A stretch of 13,298 nucleotides of DNA, from the NCBI GenBank assembly GCA_002415335.1, contig DHXL01000013.1:1-13298 (forward strand), in the 5' to 3' direction. The DNA comes from Oxalobacteraceae bacterium UBA5157 (GTDB lineage: Bacteria; Pseudomonadota; Gammaproteobacteria; Burkholderiales; Burkholderiaceae_D). Positions 1 to 6,701 of this stretch are shown in pieces. Below the pieces are notes generated by a model. It did no database searches. It was not told the origin of the DNA and worked only from the letters and a program-made list of their open reading frames with translations. The first letter of the stretch is position 1. The number at the start of each line of letters is the position of its first letter. The position numbers and the translations under genes are program-made.

Positions 1-15
1 TCCTCACCTTGTGTA

Positions 16-42
16 TTATTTTTTCCGTCGTCGAATCGACAT
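16..42 (-). other. Possible 8-codon leader peptide with a strong ribosome binding site
   Basis: On the minus strand an AGGAGG sequence lies 5 bases before an ATG at 42. That frame encodes only MSIRRRKK before a TAA at 18-16. The Shine-Dalgarno match is one of the best in the window, yet the reading frame is tiny. It could be a leader peptide for a gene starting left of the window, or a fortuitous match. It lies about 64 bases past the methyltransferase stop. I cannot see what follows on the left, so this stays tentative. Confidence 0.2.
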
Positions 43-87
43 TCTGTCCTCCTGGAAAATCACTCCGGTCCGCCTCGCCAAACGCGT

Positions 88-106
88 TGCGAATCGGCGA
101 TTCGCA
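88..106. terminator. Perfect 8-bp hairpin directly after the methyltransferase stop codon
   Basis: TGCGAATC (88-95) and GATTCGCA (99-106) are perfect inverted arms around a 3-base loop. They begin at the base after the minus-strand TAA (109-107). Read on the plus strand, the stem is followed by TTACTTTTTC, a T-rich tail like an intrinsic terminator, so it may stop plus-strand transcripts entering from the left. On the minus strand no T-run follows. It may therefore act as a terminator in one direction and an mRNA 3'-end stabiliser in the other. Confidence 0.45.
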
Positions 107-982
107 TTACTTTTTCGCGCACATCAGGCGAACTCCGACACCGGTTCTCAGGCCATCTTTTCGTCGGGAAAAATATCGCGGATTAAGCTCGTCTGGACCA
201 AGGTCTTCGATACTGTCATACCCCATTTTTCCAAGTTCTTCCTTGAGGGATGCCGGGTCAAAGAAAGATATCCATGGCTCTCCCTGGCTGGCAATGAGCT
301 GGCCCATGTATTCGCTAATCGCCCTCTCTATTGGGTTAAGCAAGGCGCGATCCAGACTGTAGTCGAACGTGATTGCGCTGCCTTTGGGCAGCGAGGCGAC
401 AAATCGGAGTGTTTCGAAAATGGCTTCTTGCGTGAGATAGACGGCTACGCCGAGCCAGGAAAAATAGGCTGGCTGGTCGGCCTGGAAGCCCGCTTCACGC
501 AGGCCCTCTCGCAGCGTCTTTGTCTCAAAATCGATGGCGACAAACGACATTGATTTCGGTACGGGAATACCTGCTTCGTGGAGAAGTACTTTCTTCCAGT
601 CTTGCGTGGACGGATGATCTACCTCATACACATGCAAACCTTCGTCTGCATGGGTGTTTCTGAAGGCGAAGGTGTCGAGGCCCGCACCTAATACCACGTA
701 TTGCCTGACGCCGGCCTGCACAGCCTTGTGCATTTCTTCTTCCGCAAACTTGCTGCGTGCGATGAGCGTGGCGCGCAGCCCGCGCGACATGGGATCGTTA
801 AACCGAAAGGGGTCATCGCTGATCGTTGCCGACATCTCCGAGCCGAGGATGGGCAAGGCGATCGGATCGTCGAAGATGACGGGCTCGTCCAGTAACCGGT
901 GCACGGCGCGAAGCGTGGCAACTCTCAGCGCAGATCTGCTTGGCGTTCCCGTATGAATGATATTGCCGGAAGTGGTGTTCAT
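107..982 (-). CDS. Class I SAM-dependent methyltransferase, LCMT/TIGR00027 type
   Basis: This 291-residue protein is a probable S-adenosylmethionine-dependent O-methyltransferase of the leucine carboxyl methyltransferase-like family (Pfam LCMT, TIGR00027). Evidence: the SAM-binding loop VVLGAGLDTFAFR at about residues 96-108, the acidic strand-2 end YEVDHP at 119-124, a DF pair at 151-152 for the adenine site, and the family-typical SWLGVAVYLT after the core. An N-terminal helical lid with RSKFAEE near residue 76 also fits. The start was set at the ATG at 982 because AGAGGAG lies 10 bases upstream; a TTG at 1009 would lengthen the protein to 300 residues but would have to be read through that site. 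The bacterial members have no settled substrate; some act on polyketides or lipids. It is monocistronic here, behind a promoter that looks MerR-controlled. The family call is secure and the substrate is unknown. Confidence 0.88.
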   Translation of the reverse strand: MNTTSGNIIHTGTPSRSALRVATLRAVHRLLDEPVIFDDPIALPILGSEMSATISDDPFRFNDPMSRGLRATLIARSKFAEEEMHKAVQAGVRQYVVLGAGLDTFAFRNTHADEGLHVYEVDHPSTQDWKKVLLHEAGIPVPKSMSFVAIDFETKTLREGLREAGFQADQPAYFSWLGVAVYLTQEAIFETLRFVASLPKGSAITFDYSLDRALLNPIERAISEYMGQLIASQGEPWISFFDPASLKEELGKMGYDSIEDLGPDELNPRYFSRRKDGLRTGVGVRLMCAKK

Positions 983-1017
983 GGTCGCTGGGCTCCTCTG
1001 CGCTAACAAGAACGCAT

Positions 1018-1048
1018 AGGATAAAGGCTGACGTTACGTCAGGGTCAA
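1018..1048 (-). promoter_or_regulatory. MerR-type promoter: 19-bp spacer with a central palindrome
   Basis: On the minus strand a -35 element TTGACC (1048-1043) and a -10 element TATCCT (1023-1018) are separated by 19 bp, longer than the usual 17. The spacer contains the dyad CTGACGT-A-ACGTCAG (1042-1028). An over-long spacer carrying the operator dyad is the known layout of promoters activated by MerR-family regulators, which untwist the DNA to realign the two elements. The promoter points at the methyltransferase ATG 36 bases away. No MerR-family gene lies in the window, so the regulator would act in trans or lie outside. The layout is seen directly; the regulator family is inferred. Confidence 0.6.
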
Positions 1049-1123
1049 CACATTTTGACTGAGAATGATTACCTCAAGCAAACGACGCTGCCACGCCGTA
1101 CGCGAGTCCGAGCACCTTAGCCA

Positions 1124-1606
1124 TCAGGCTCGATCCGCATCGCGCAAGAGAGCGTAGGCCAGAACGAGGGCGAAGCCCGCGACGATCGCCCATTTGGATG
1201 CAGTGCACGCTGCCGCGAAGGCGTAAGCCAGTGGAACACCAAAGCGCGGAGCGGCGGTAAGCCAGAGTTGCAACGCGTTTTCCGCGGTGCCCAAGATGGC
1301 GGCCATGGGTAGCGCCCAGGCGGACGTCATGCGCAATGCGGGCGAACGCCCGGAGAAAAGGGTGGAACGCGACACGAGGAGATAGCCAAACGACCCATAA
1401 CAGAGCAGCAGCAGAAAATCCATCGGCAGGAACGAGCGATACTGCAGCAAGTACTCAGGTGGCCATGCGTGAACAACCGTGCCGAAGGATCTCGGGGTGA
1501 ACGCCAATTCAAGCACGACTATGCCGGGGTATAGCGGAGCGAGATACCAGACGCTGCCGGCGCACAGGATGAGCGCGGCAATACCGGTGAGCCAGACGAT
1601 GAACAC
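1124..1606 (-). CDS. Small integral membrane protein of unknown function
   Basis: I do not recognise a named family. The 160-residue protein has about four hydrophobic segments, near residues 3-26, 62-79, 96-117 and 125-154, and ends in a short charged tail (LLRDADRA), which suggests an inner-membrane protein. An AEN motif near 108-110, at the end of the third segment, and an ASKWA stretch near 136-140 could be conserved features. The start is a GTG at 1606 with AGGGA about 9 bases upstream. It lies 94 bp downstream of the periplasmic protein gene on the same strand and may share its transcript. No catalytic motif is visible. Confidence 0.65.
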   Translation of the reverse strand: MFIVWLTGIAALILCAGSVWYLAPLYPGIVVLELAFTPRSFGTVVHAWPPEYLLQYRSFLPMDFLLLLCYGSFGYLLVSRSTLFSGRSPALRMTSAWALPMAAILGTAENALQLWLTAAPRFGVPLAYAFAAACTASKWAIVAGFALVLAYALLRDADRA

Positions 1607-1700
1607 AGCGCAGATCCCTACCGGGGCACATGGCCACGTTCGAGGCTGCGCCGCGGAGTGCGGTCATCCTCATGCAGCGAATGATCGGGCCGTTGGCCGC

Positions 1701-2189
1701 TCACTCGGGCTTCGCGTCCGCGCCATGCTCGGACAGTTGAGCACCGAACCAGCGATGCACGGCCGTCAGCAGATGGAGATCCGAGGTCTCGAACCGGATC
1801 TCGGCGCCGTTTGGCAGCGCTGCGTACGAGACCTTGATACGGGACGCTCCGTGCCGCAGTTCGCCGAGCCCCGGCATATCGCTTCCATGCAATTTCGCGG
1901 GGTCTGAATAGTCCCCCTTCTGAAATCGCATCGCCTCATGCTGCAAGTGTTGCTGGATAAGCGCGACCTGGCGGTCTTCTGCCGCCTCGCGCGTAACGAC
2001 GCGCTCGATTCCTCCTTGCTCGGTCATCTTGAAGATATGCACGGTCGCCGATACGTCGAAGGGCATCACCCCATGCGACATTTCGTGAACATGCTCTTGC
2101 CGCGTCGGTTGTGCCGATGCCGGCATGCCCGCAAGCAGAATTCCGGCTGCCAGCACCACTGGCAAATAGACACGCAGTTGTTTATTCAT
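1701..2189 (-). CDS. Secreted histidine-rich conserved protein of unknown function
   Basis: The 162-residue precursor begins with a clear Sec signal peptide: a basic MNKQLR start, a hydrophobic core to about residue 22, and an ASA cleavage site after residue 26. The mature part starts with a histidine-rich stretch (H33, H35, H39) and contains HGVMPFDVSATVHIF, HGSDMPGLGEL and a C-terminal HRWFGAQLSEHGAD. I recall homologues in Burkholderiales and Xanthomonadales with this layout, sometimes labelled aspartate carbamoyltransferase. That label must be wrong, because no STRT-type carbamoyl-phosphate loop is present and the protein is exported and half the length. The histidines suggest metal binding, which is inference. 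GAGAG precedes the ATG. The gene sits just upstream of the membrane protein at 1124-1606. Confidence 0.78.
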   Translation of the reverse strand: MNKQLRVYLPVVLAAGILLAGMPASAQPTRQEHVHEMSHGVMPFDVSATVHIFKMTEQGGIERVVTREAAEDRQVALIQQHLQHEAMRFQKGDYSDPAKLHGSDMPGLGELRHGASRIKVSYAALPNGAEIRFETSDLHLLTAVHRWFGAQLSEHGADAKPE

Positions 2190-2253
2190 AGGCCCGTTCT
2201 CTCTATTCGTCTATTGTCGTTTCAGGTATGGACATTGTAAGCGGGAAGGGGCG

Positions 2254-2275
2254 CGAAACGATCTCGCGCGTTTCG
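2254..2275 (-). terminator. Hairpin just after the VOC gene stop
   Basis: CGAAACG (2254-2260) and CGTTTCG (2269-2275) form a 7-bp stem with an 8-base loop, one base after the TAA of the VOC gene. The minus-strand sequence after it (CGCCCCTTCCCGC) has no T-run. It is therefore better described as a 3'-end stem or a Rho-assisted stop than as a canonical intrinsic terminator. Confidence 0.35.
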
Positions 2276-2276
2276 A

Positions 2277-2696
2277 TTACTTCGCAAACAATTGCGTCGG
2301 GTCGCGGAATGCCTTGAATTCGAGCGCATTGCCTGCGCTGTCATAGAAAAACATCGTCGCTTGCTCGCCAACTTTTCCCTGGAAGCGAATATACGGCGCT
2401 ATCTCGAAATCGATGTTCGCCGAGCGAATACGGTCAGCCAGCGCATGGAAATCGTCCCAATCGAGAACCACGCCAAAATGCGGCACCGGCACGTCGTGTC
2501 CGTCGACCGGATTATGGTGCTGCTTTTCCGCCCTGGGCGCCAGATGGGCAACGATCTGATGACCGAACAGATCGAAATCGATCCACTGGTCGCTGGATCG
2601 CCCTTCCGCGCACCCGAGAACGCCGCCGTAGAAGGTGCGCGCTTTATCCAGATCATCTACGGGAAAGGCGAGATGGAACGGATTGATTTTCTTCAT
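2277..2696 (-). CDS. VOC family (glyoxalase/bleomycin-resistance fold) protein
   Basis: This 139-residue protein has the paired beta-alpha-beta-beta-beta modules of the vicinal oxygen chelate superfamily. Strand 1 is INPFHLAFPV with a candidate metal ligand His8. DLDKARTFYGGVLGC is the typical first helix. FDLFGHQIVAHL carries His46 and His51. VPHFGVVL carries His73, and MFFYDSAGNALEFKAF carries Glu126. Ligands at His8, His73 and Glu126, plus one of His46 or His51, would suit a divalent metal site. Substrates of such single-domain members cannot be read from sequence; dioxygenases, isomerases and drug-binding proteins share this fold. The ATG overlaps the GNAT stop as ATGA and has GAGGG just upstream, so the two genes are translationally coupled. 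Confidence 0.88.
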   Translation of the reverse strand: MKKINPFHLAFPVDDLDKARTFYGGVLGCAEGRSSDQWIDFDLFGHQIVAHLAPRAEKQHHNPVDGHDVPVPHFGVVLDWDDFHALADRIRSANIDFEIAPYIRFQGKVGEQATMFFYDSAGNALEFKAFRDPTQLFAK

Positions 2697-3580
2697 GATG
2701 CCCTCGCAATGCGTTGCTTTCCGTCCGCTCCGATGCCGCGCGCAAGATCCACGTGCGCCACTTCGCCAATGCGACGAAACCCGATACGCTGATACACGCC
2801 ATTGCTGGTCGGATTGGCCAAGTCGGTAAATAGGAAGACGGCTTCGCAGCCCTGTCTAAATAATTTCTCGCTCACATTCCCGACCAGTGCACCGGCATAA
2901 CCGCGGCCGCGATGCGCCGGCGCCGTGTACACCATCCCGACCCTCGCCACCGGTGGCCGTGCCCTACCGAGCGCCATGGCGACCGGCAGGTTACCGACGC
3001 ACCACAGCCAATACAGGATCGCAGGCTCAGAGAGCCGTTCGGCAAGTTCACGCGCAAGATTCGATGCCGTCAGCGGCAAGCGGCATTCTGTCAGGAATTC
3101 GGTTTCCCATCGCAGCAGAAGTTCAAAATCGGCCGTCGTTGCCGCCCGCACGTCGCCAGCGCATGCCGCGATGCATGGTGGTGCGCTGAGCATATGATTG
3201 CCCATGCACAGGCGTTCGCTCGCGCCGACATCCAGGAGTTTCGCAAGCGCAGCCACACTTTCACGCGGGCCGACCATCGCGTCGACTTCGCCGCCGGTTT
3301 CATTCAGGCCGCGAGCCATGGCGGCGGCGCATTCGTCGTCGAGGTTCGTGACGAGCAACTGCCGCCTCGGCGGCGCTGAATGGATCAGACCGACACCGCA
3401 GGTCGCGCCGTCACGATGCAAGCGCGCCAGCCAACTCTGGTTGCGCCGGATTGACTCGGCAGTCAGTCCTTGCGCGAGTGAAAAAATATGATTGCACTCA
3501 GCCAAGTTCGCGCGCAGGTAGCCGTCGACCGCGGCGCGGAAGGCGATCGGATCAGCGTAGGATTCGAATTGTGTCCCCAT
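2693..3580 (-). CDS. GNAT family N-acetyltransferase
   Basis: A 295-residue protein whose C-terminal half, from about residue 144 to 280, is a GNAT acetyltransferase domain. The acetyl-CoA pyrophosphate loop is HRGRGYAGAL at 223-232, following strand RVGMVYTAP, and the late NGVYQRIGFRRIGE motif is at 260-273. The N-terminal 140 residues resemble a degenerate second GNAT-like half or a regulatory lead-in, an arrangement known for other roughly 290-residue members. It transfers an acetyl group from acetyl-CoA to an unknown amine. Its stop overlaps the VOC start by 4 bp, so it is the first gene of a two-gene unit. The ATG has only a weak ribosome binding site. Whether this pair detoxifies a compound is speculation. 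Confidence 0.85.
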   Translation of the reverse strand: MGTQFESYADPIAFRAAVDGYLRANLAECNHIFSLAQGLTAESIRRNQSWLARLHRDGATCGVGLIHSAPPRRQLLVTNLDDECAAAMARGLNETGGEVDAMVGPRESVAALAKLLDVGASERLCMGNHMLSAPPCIAACAGDVRAATTADFELLLRWETEFLTECRLPLTASNLARELAERLSEPAILYWLWCVGNLPVAMALGRARPPVARVGMVYTAPAHRGRGYAGALVGNVSEKLFRQGCEAVFLFTDLANPTSNGVYQRIGFRRIGEVAHVDLARGIGADGKQRIARAS

Positions 3581-3702
3581 CGCGAAATACTACACCAGGA
3601 TGACGCACGGGCCGTTCCGGAGCCACTCGCCATCGGATGAGAAAGATGAGCGGTGCATGATGAAAATCACGGTGAGGGATGCGGGCGGCGCTGTCTTGCT
3701 TC

Positions 3703-3708
3703 TATAAT
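3703..3708 (+). promoter_or_regulatory. Perfect -10 element (TATAAT) upstream of acuI
   Basis: TATAAT lies 61 bases before the acuI ATG at 3770. No good -35 hexamer stands 16-18 bp upstream (the positions read like TGCGGG), so it may be a weak or activator-dependent sigma-70 promoter. It lies in the divergent gap between the GNAT gene and acuI. Confidence 0.45.
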
Positions 3709-3769
3709 TAACCTCCCGGCAACCGCATCATGATGGATGCCTTCTTTTCCGCGAAGGATAGGACACACC

Positions 3770-4753
3770 ATGTTCACAGCAATTTTCTTGACCAGGCAAG
3801 ACAAGGCCGTCCGTGCCGAATTGACCTCACTGGAAGAATCGCAACTGCCCACGGGCAATGTCGATGTTCGGATCGAGTACTCGACCTTGAACTACAAGGA
3901 TGCGCTCGCCATCACGGGGCGCGGCGCGGTGATCAGGAATTGGCCCGCGATTCCCGGCATCGATCTCGCCGGCGTCGTCGAGCAGAGCAGCGATCCGGCA
4001 TGGCAGGAGGGTGAGCGGGTCGTGGTTACCGGATGGGGGCTCGGTGAAGAACACTGGGGTGGCCTGGCCCAGAGGGCGCGCCTGTCGAGCGCATGGCTGC
4101 TGCGCCTGCCCGACGGATTCTCGACGCGTAGCGCGATGGCGGTCGGCACCGCGGGATTTACCGCTGCGCTTTGCGTGATGTCTCTGCAGCAGCACGGCTT
4201 GACACCGGGCGATGGCGAGGTGCTCGTCACCGGTGCAGCAGGTGGAGTCGGTTCAATCGCCGTCGCCTTGCTCGGCGCGCTCGGCTATCGCGTCGTGGCG
4301 TCGACCGGACGACCGCAGGAGTCGGACTACCTGACCGGTCTCGGCGCCGCCCGCATCGTCGACCGTGCCGAGTTCATGCAGCCGGGCAAACCGCTGCAAA
4401 GCGAACGCTGGGCCGGCGTGGTCGATACCGTGGGCAGCCATACGCTGGTCAACGCCTGCGCGTCCACCCGCTGGAACGGCGCGGTCGCCGCCTGTGGCTT
4501 GGCGCAAGGTCCCGACTTTCCGGGCACGGTCATGCCCTTCATTCTGCGCGGCGTCACGCTGTACGGCATCAACAGCGTCTTTGTCGATAATGCCAAACGC
4601 GAGCGTGCCTGGCGGCTGATTGCTCGCTGCATCGACCAGCGACTGCTGGATTCCATGACCACCGAGATCGGCTTGTCGCAGGTAATCGACTATTGCCCTC
4701 GACTGCTGGAGGGCAAAGTGCGCGGCCGCACAGTGGTGGATGTCAATCGGTAA
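3770..4753 (+). CDS. acuI: Acrylyl-CoA reductase (NADPH), MDR family AcuI/YhdH
   Basis: The 327-residue product reads along its length like E. coli YhdH/AcuI, a zinc-independent medium-chain dehydrogenase/reductase that reduces acryloyl-CoA to propionyl-CoA with NADPH. Shared blocks include LNYKDALAITG (40-50), IPGIDLAG, VVTGWGLGEEHWGGLA (85-100), MAVGTAGFTAALCVM, the nucleotide-binding loop VTGAAGGVGS (153-162), WAGVVDTVG, AACGLAQG, TVMPFILRGV and a GRTVVDVN end. The ATG at 3770 was chosen over one at 3737 because it gives the family's usual length of about 325. Its likely role is detoxifying acryloyl-CoA or acrylate formed in 3-hydroxypropionate or dimethylsulfoniopropionate catabolism, or as a by-product. 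No such catabolic genes lie beside it, so here it probably acts as a stand-alone safety enzyme. It is cytosolic and appears monocistronic. Confidence 0.95.
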   Translation: MFTAIFLTRQDKAVRAELTSLEESQLPTGNVDVRIEYSTLNYKDALAITGRGAVIRNWPAIPGIDLAGVVEQSSDPAWQEGERVVVTGWGLGEEHWGGLAQRARLSSAWLLRLPDGFSTRSAMAVGTAGFTAALCVMSLQQHGLTPGDGEVLVTGAAGGVGSIAVALLGALGYRVVASTGRPQESDYLTGLGAARIVDRAEFMQPGKPLQSERWAGVVDTVGSHTLVNACASTRWNGAVAACGLAQGPDFPGTVMPFILRGVTLYGINSVFVDNAKRERAWRLIARCIDQRLLDSMTTEIGLSQVIDYCPRLLEGKVRGRTVVDVNR

Positions 4754-4915
4754 CGTGGCCGTAACGGAGGCAAGACCACAAGTGGCGAGCTAATCGCGAG
4801 AGCGAGAATGGCGAAGACCGGCGCTGCGGACGGGCTACCGCTTTTCGCTGGCACGGGCGACCTGCTTGCCGGTTCGATAACCTATCCGCGGCGAGAGCGG
4901 GCGGAACGGGCCGGA

Positions 4916-4944
4916 TCGACTTGCCTGCATGGCTCGTGTATCCT
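4916..4944 (+). promoter_or_regulatory. Candidate sigma-70 promoter for the J-domain gene cluster
   Basis: TCGACT (4916-4921) and TATCCT (4939-4944) are 17 bp apart and match four and five of the six consensus bases respectively. Transcription would start near 4951, giving a leader of about 100 bases before the J-domain ATG at 5050. The stretch 4754-5049 contains no other convincing gene; only unsupported reading frames of 52 codons or fewer occur there. This is a visual match only. Confidence 0.35.
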
Positions 4945-5049
4945 TGCCTCCTTCTTTGTGAAATAACGATGTACCGCGGCTACCGGAAAATGCACCTTTG
5001 CGGCGCCGGGATCGGTCTTCAGGACATCTGCGGCAACATTTAAGGACGG

Positions 5050-5328
5050 ATGAACAACTATTACGCCGTTCTCGGCATAGACAGCGACGCGTCGAGCGCC
5101 ACGATCAAGAATGCCTATCGCAAGAAGGCATCGGAGTTCCATCCTGACAAGAACCCGGCGCCCGATGCTGCCGCCAGGTTCCGGGAAATCCAGGAAGCCT
5201 ACGATCTCCTGTCCGATCCGGCAAAGCGCCGCGATTACGACGAGAGTCGACGTCGAAGCCTGCTGGAAGATCCGTTCAGAACCGCTCAAGAAATCTGGAC
5301 AACCTATATGAATAAAGTCTTGCGATGA
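5050..5328 (+). CDS. Minimal J-domain (DnaJ-like) co-chaperone
   Basis: The 92-residue protein is almost entirely a J domain. Helix I is NYYAVLGI, helix II is TIKNAYRKKASEFHPDKNP with the catalytic HPD triad at residues 31-33, and helix III is RFREIQEAYDLLSDPAKRRDYD. A short helical tail of about 25 residues follows. There is no glycine/phenylalanine linker, zinc finger or substrate-binding C-terminal domain, so it is a class C (type III) J-protein. Such proteins stimulate the ATPase of an Hsp70 such as DnaK and direct it to a particular client or place; the partner Hsp70 is not in this window. TAAGGA precedes the ATG closely. The gene overlaps the next one by 4 bp (ATGA), which implies the two proteins are made in fixed proportion and may act together. 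Confidence 0.93.
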   Translation: MNNYYAVLGIDSDASSATIKNAYRKKASEFHPDKNPAPDAAARFREIQEAYDLLSDPAKRRDYDESRRRSLLEDPFRTAQEIWTTYMNKVLR

Positions 5329-5849
5329 CACTTTCCTATTTCTTTGAAGACTTGAAAAAGGCTTATCAAGTCGAACTCGAAGACTTGCAGGATGACTCCG
5401 AGGGCCGCAACGTACTCGCGGCGAGATTGCGAGACAAGCGATCGCAATTCGCGTCGCTGATGCCGATGATCGACAGCGCCCCCGAAATGGTCGCGGTCGC
5501 GTTCCATGGCGGCGTGACGTTCCTCAATCTGCAAGCCATGTACATGCTATCCATCACCGAGCCGGAAGAATTCCCGGCGTGGCATGAACTGGCGCATGCA
5601 GTGCATTTCGAACCGTGGGCGAAAAAGCTCGCGGACGCGGCGCTGCAAGAACGCGGCGGGGAGCGTTTTCTGATCACGTCCGTTTGCCTCGAATACCTGC
5701 ATGGAAAAACCGTCACCAACCACGGGGACGCGCGTGACGACGAGACACTCGATGCGGTCGACTCCGAAGACGGCAACGAGGAAGAGCAGGATCTGGAAGA
5801 GGCCGGCGCGGACTGGCTTGCCGAGCAGGGTTTTGACCGCCGCGGTTAG
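5325..5849 (+). CDS. Unknown protein with an acidic tail and an HELAH motif, coupled to the J-domain gene
   Basis: I do not recognise this 174-residue protein. Residues 1-130 look like a soluble domain, helical at first (FEDLKKAYQVELEDLQ). Residues 135-163 form a strongly acidic tail (DARDDETLDAVDSEDGNEEE). WHELAHAVHF at 86-95 contains HExxH (H87, E88, H91), the zinc-protease signature, with another His at 94 and glutamates E109 and E113 about 20 residues on. This may be chance, since the flanking residues do not clearly fit a known zincin family. It starts inside the J-domain gene (ATGA overlap) with no ribosome binding site of its own, so it depends on upstream translation. It may be the client or targeting partner of the J protein; this is inference from coupling alone. 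Confidence 0.75.
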   Translation: MTLSYFFEDLKKAYQVELEDLQDDSEGRNVLAARLRDKRSQFASLMPMIDSAPEMVAVAFHGGVTFLNLQAMYMLSITEPEEFPAWHELAHAVHFEPWAKKLADAALQERGGERFLITSVCLEYLHGKTVTNHGDARDDETLDAVDSEDGNEEEQDLEEAGADWLAEQGFDRRG

Positions 5850-5964
5850 CGCGCAGTCCGCGTCACAAAGCGGGAAAATCGTGCGGCGTGTCGGCATTCT
5901 GACCCGCCGCTGCACCCGGGGATCAATTGCTGATTCGTATCAACCACTCTTGAAATAATCGTTC

Positions 5965-6669
5965 ATGTCATATTCGCTCGTAGTAAAAGCAGAAAATCTG
6001 GTTCGCTCCGGTGATATCGCCGGCGCTGAGTTTGCACTCGTCTCTCTGGCGGAAGCAGAGGGCGATCGCGCATTGGTCGCGGTGCTGGAGCAGATGGAAC
6101 CAAGAGACTTGCTCGCAGTCATCCGCGAATACGATGCATCGAAGGAATCGGTGGTCAACCTGCTCGTGACGCCGGAGCAGTTCGCCCGTTCGGTCGTGAT
6201 GGAGAAGCTCTACGGCGACCATTCCCACGGCCATCTGCGCGGAATGATCAATGCGGTGTTATTCCGGGACGGGGCGCAAACCGGCGATTTTCTGGCCGCG
6301 ATCGGTGACGTGGACGGAGGCTGTGAGGCATTGATCGACTATTTGTCTGATCACGACGAGGCAGTCGTTCATTTCGGGCAGTTCGGCACTTTCAATCGCC
6401 ATCATACCGAACACGGTGACGAAGTCGAACAATCCGAAGCAAGCGATCGCGACTGGCGCGAGCTGACCTGGTTGCTCAAGGTTGATCATACTGATATGTT
6501 CGAACAGATCCTGCCCGCTCTCAAAGCGCGGGTCAGACAGCGCTTGAAGGAGGAAGCGGAACTGGAGAATGAGGAGCAGGGGAAGACCGAATCGGATGAG
6601 CGGGAGCCGACCATCGTCGCCAAGGAGACGAAAGTCCCCCTGAATCAGTCCGACGAGTCGGCGCTGTAA
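5965..6669 (+). CDS. Unknown mostly helical protein, third gene of the J-domain cluster
   Basis: No family recognised. The 234-residue protein is predicted by eye to be mainly alpha-helical and soluble, with no signal peptide or membrane segment. The first 75 residues read as short helix pairs (AEFALVSLAEAEGDRALVAV, then EPRDLLAVIREYD). The middle carries a His-containing stretch GDHSHGHLRGM near 84-94 and HFGQFGTFNRHHTEHGDE near 136-153. The last 50 residues are highly charged (RQRLKEEAELENEEQGK), probably a helix followed by a disordered tail. It lies 115 bp after the preceding gene and 32 bp before the next, all on the same strand. The ATG has no clear Shine-Dalgarno sequence, which lowers confidence in the exact start. 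Confidence 0.72.
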   Translation: MSYSLVVKAENLVRSGDIAGAEFALVSLAEAEGDRALVAVLEQMEPRDLLAVIREYDASKESVVNLLVTPEQFARSVVMEKLYGDHSHGHLRGMINAVLFRDGAQTGDFLAAIGDVDGGCEALIDYLSDHDEAVVHFGQFGTFNRHHTEHGDEVEQSEASDRDWRELTWLLKVDHTDMFEQILPALKARVRQRLKEEAELENEEQGKTESDEREPTIVAKETKVPLNQSDESAL

Positions 6670-6701
6670 CGCGGCGACCGTCGCTCGCATTCCGGCAACC
6701 C

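Noticed and set aside
11..553. A 180-codon plus-strand frame opposite the methyltransferase gene
   Set aside because: It is antisense to a protein with clear family motifs and has no recognisable protein character of its own; it is a by-product of GC-rich codon bias.
1058..1076. Fur-box-like sequence (GAGAATGATTACCTC) upstream of the methyltransferase promoter
   Set aside because: About 12 of 19 positions agree with the Fur consensus, but the symmetry is poor and no iron gene is nearby.
4808..4966. A 52-codon plus-strand frame and a 24-codon frame (4969-5043) ahead of the J-domain gene
   Set aside because: Neither has a ribosome binding site or a convincing protein composition; they most likely belong to the untranslated leader or spacer.
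4882..5331. A 149-codon minus-strand frame across the J-domain gene
   Set aside because: It is wholly opposite an unmistakable J domain and shows no motif.
5965..6300. Resemblance of the 234-residue protein's N-terminus to MgtE-type helical repeats (EPRDLLAVIREYD)
   Set aside because: The likeness is limited to the general pattern of short amphipathic helices and there is no membrane or CBS domain; not enough for a call.
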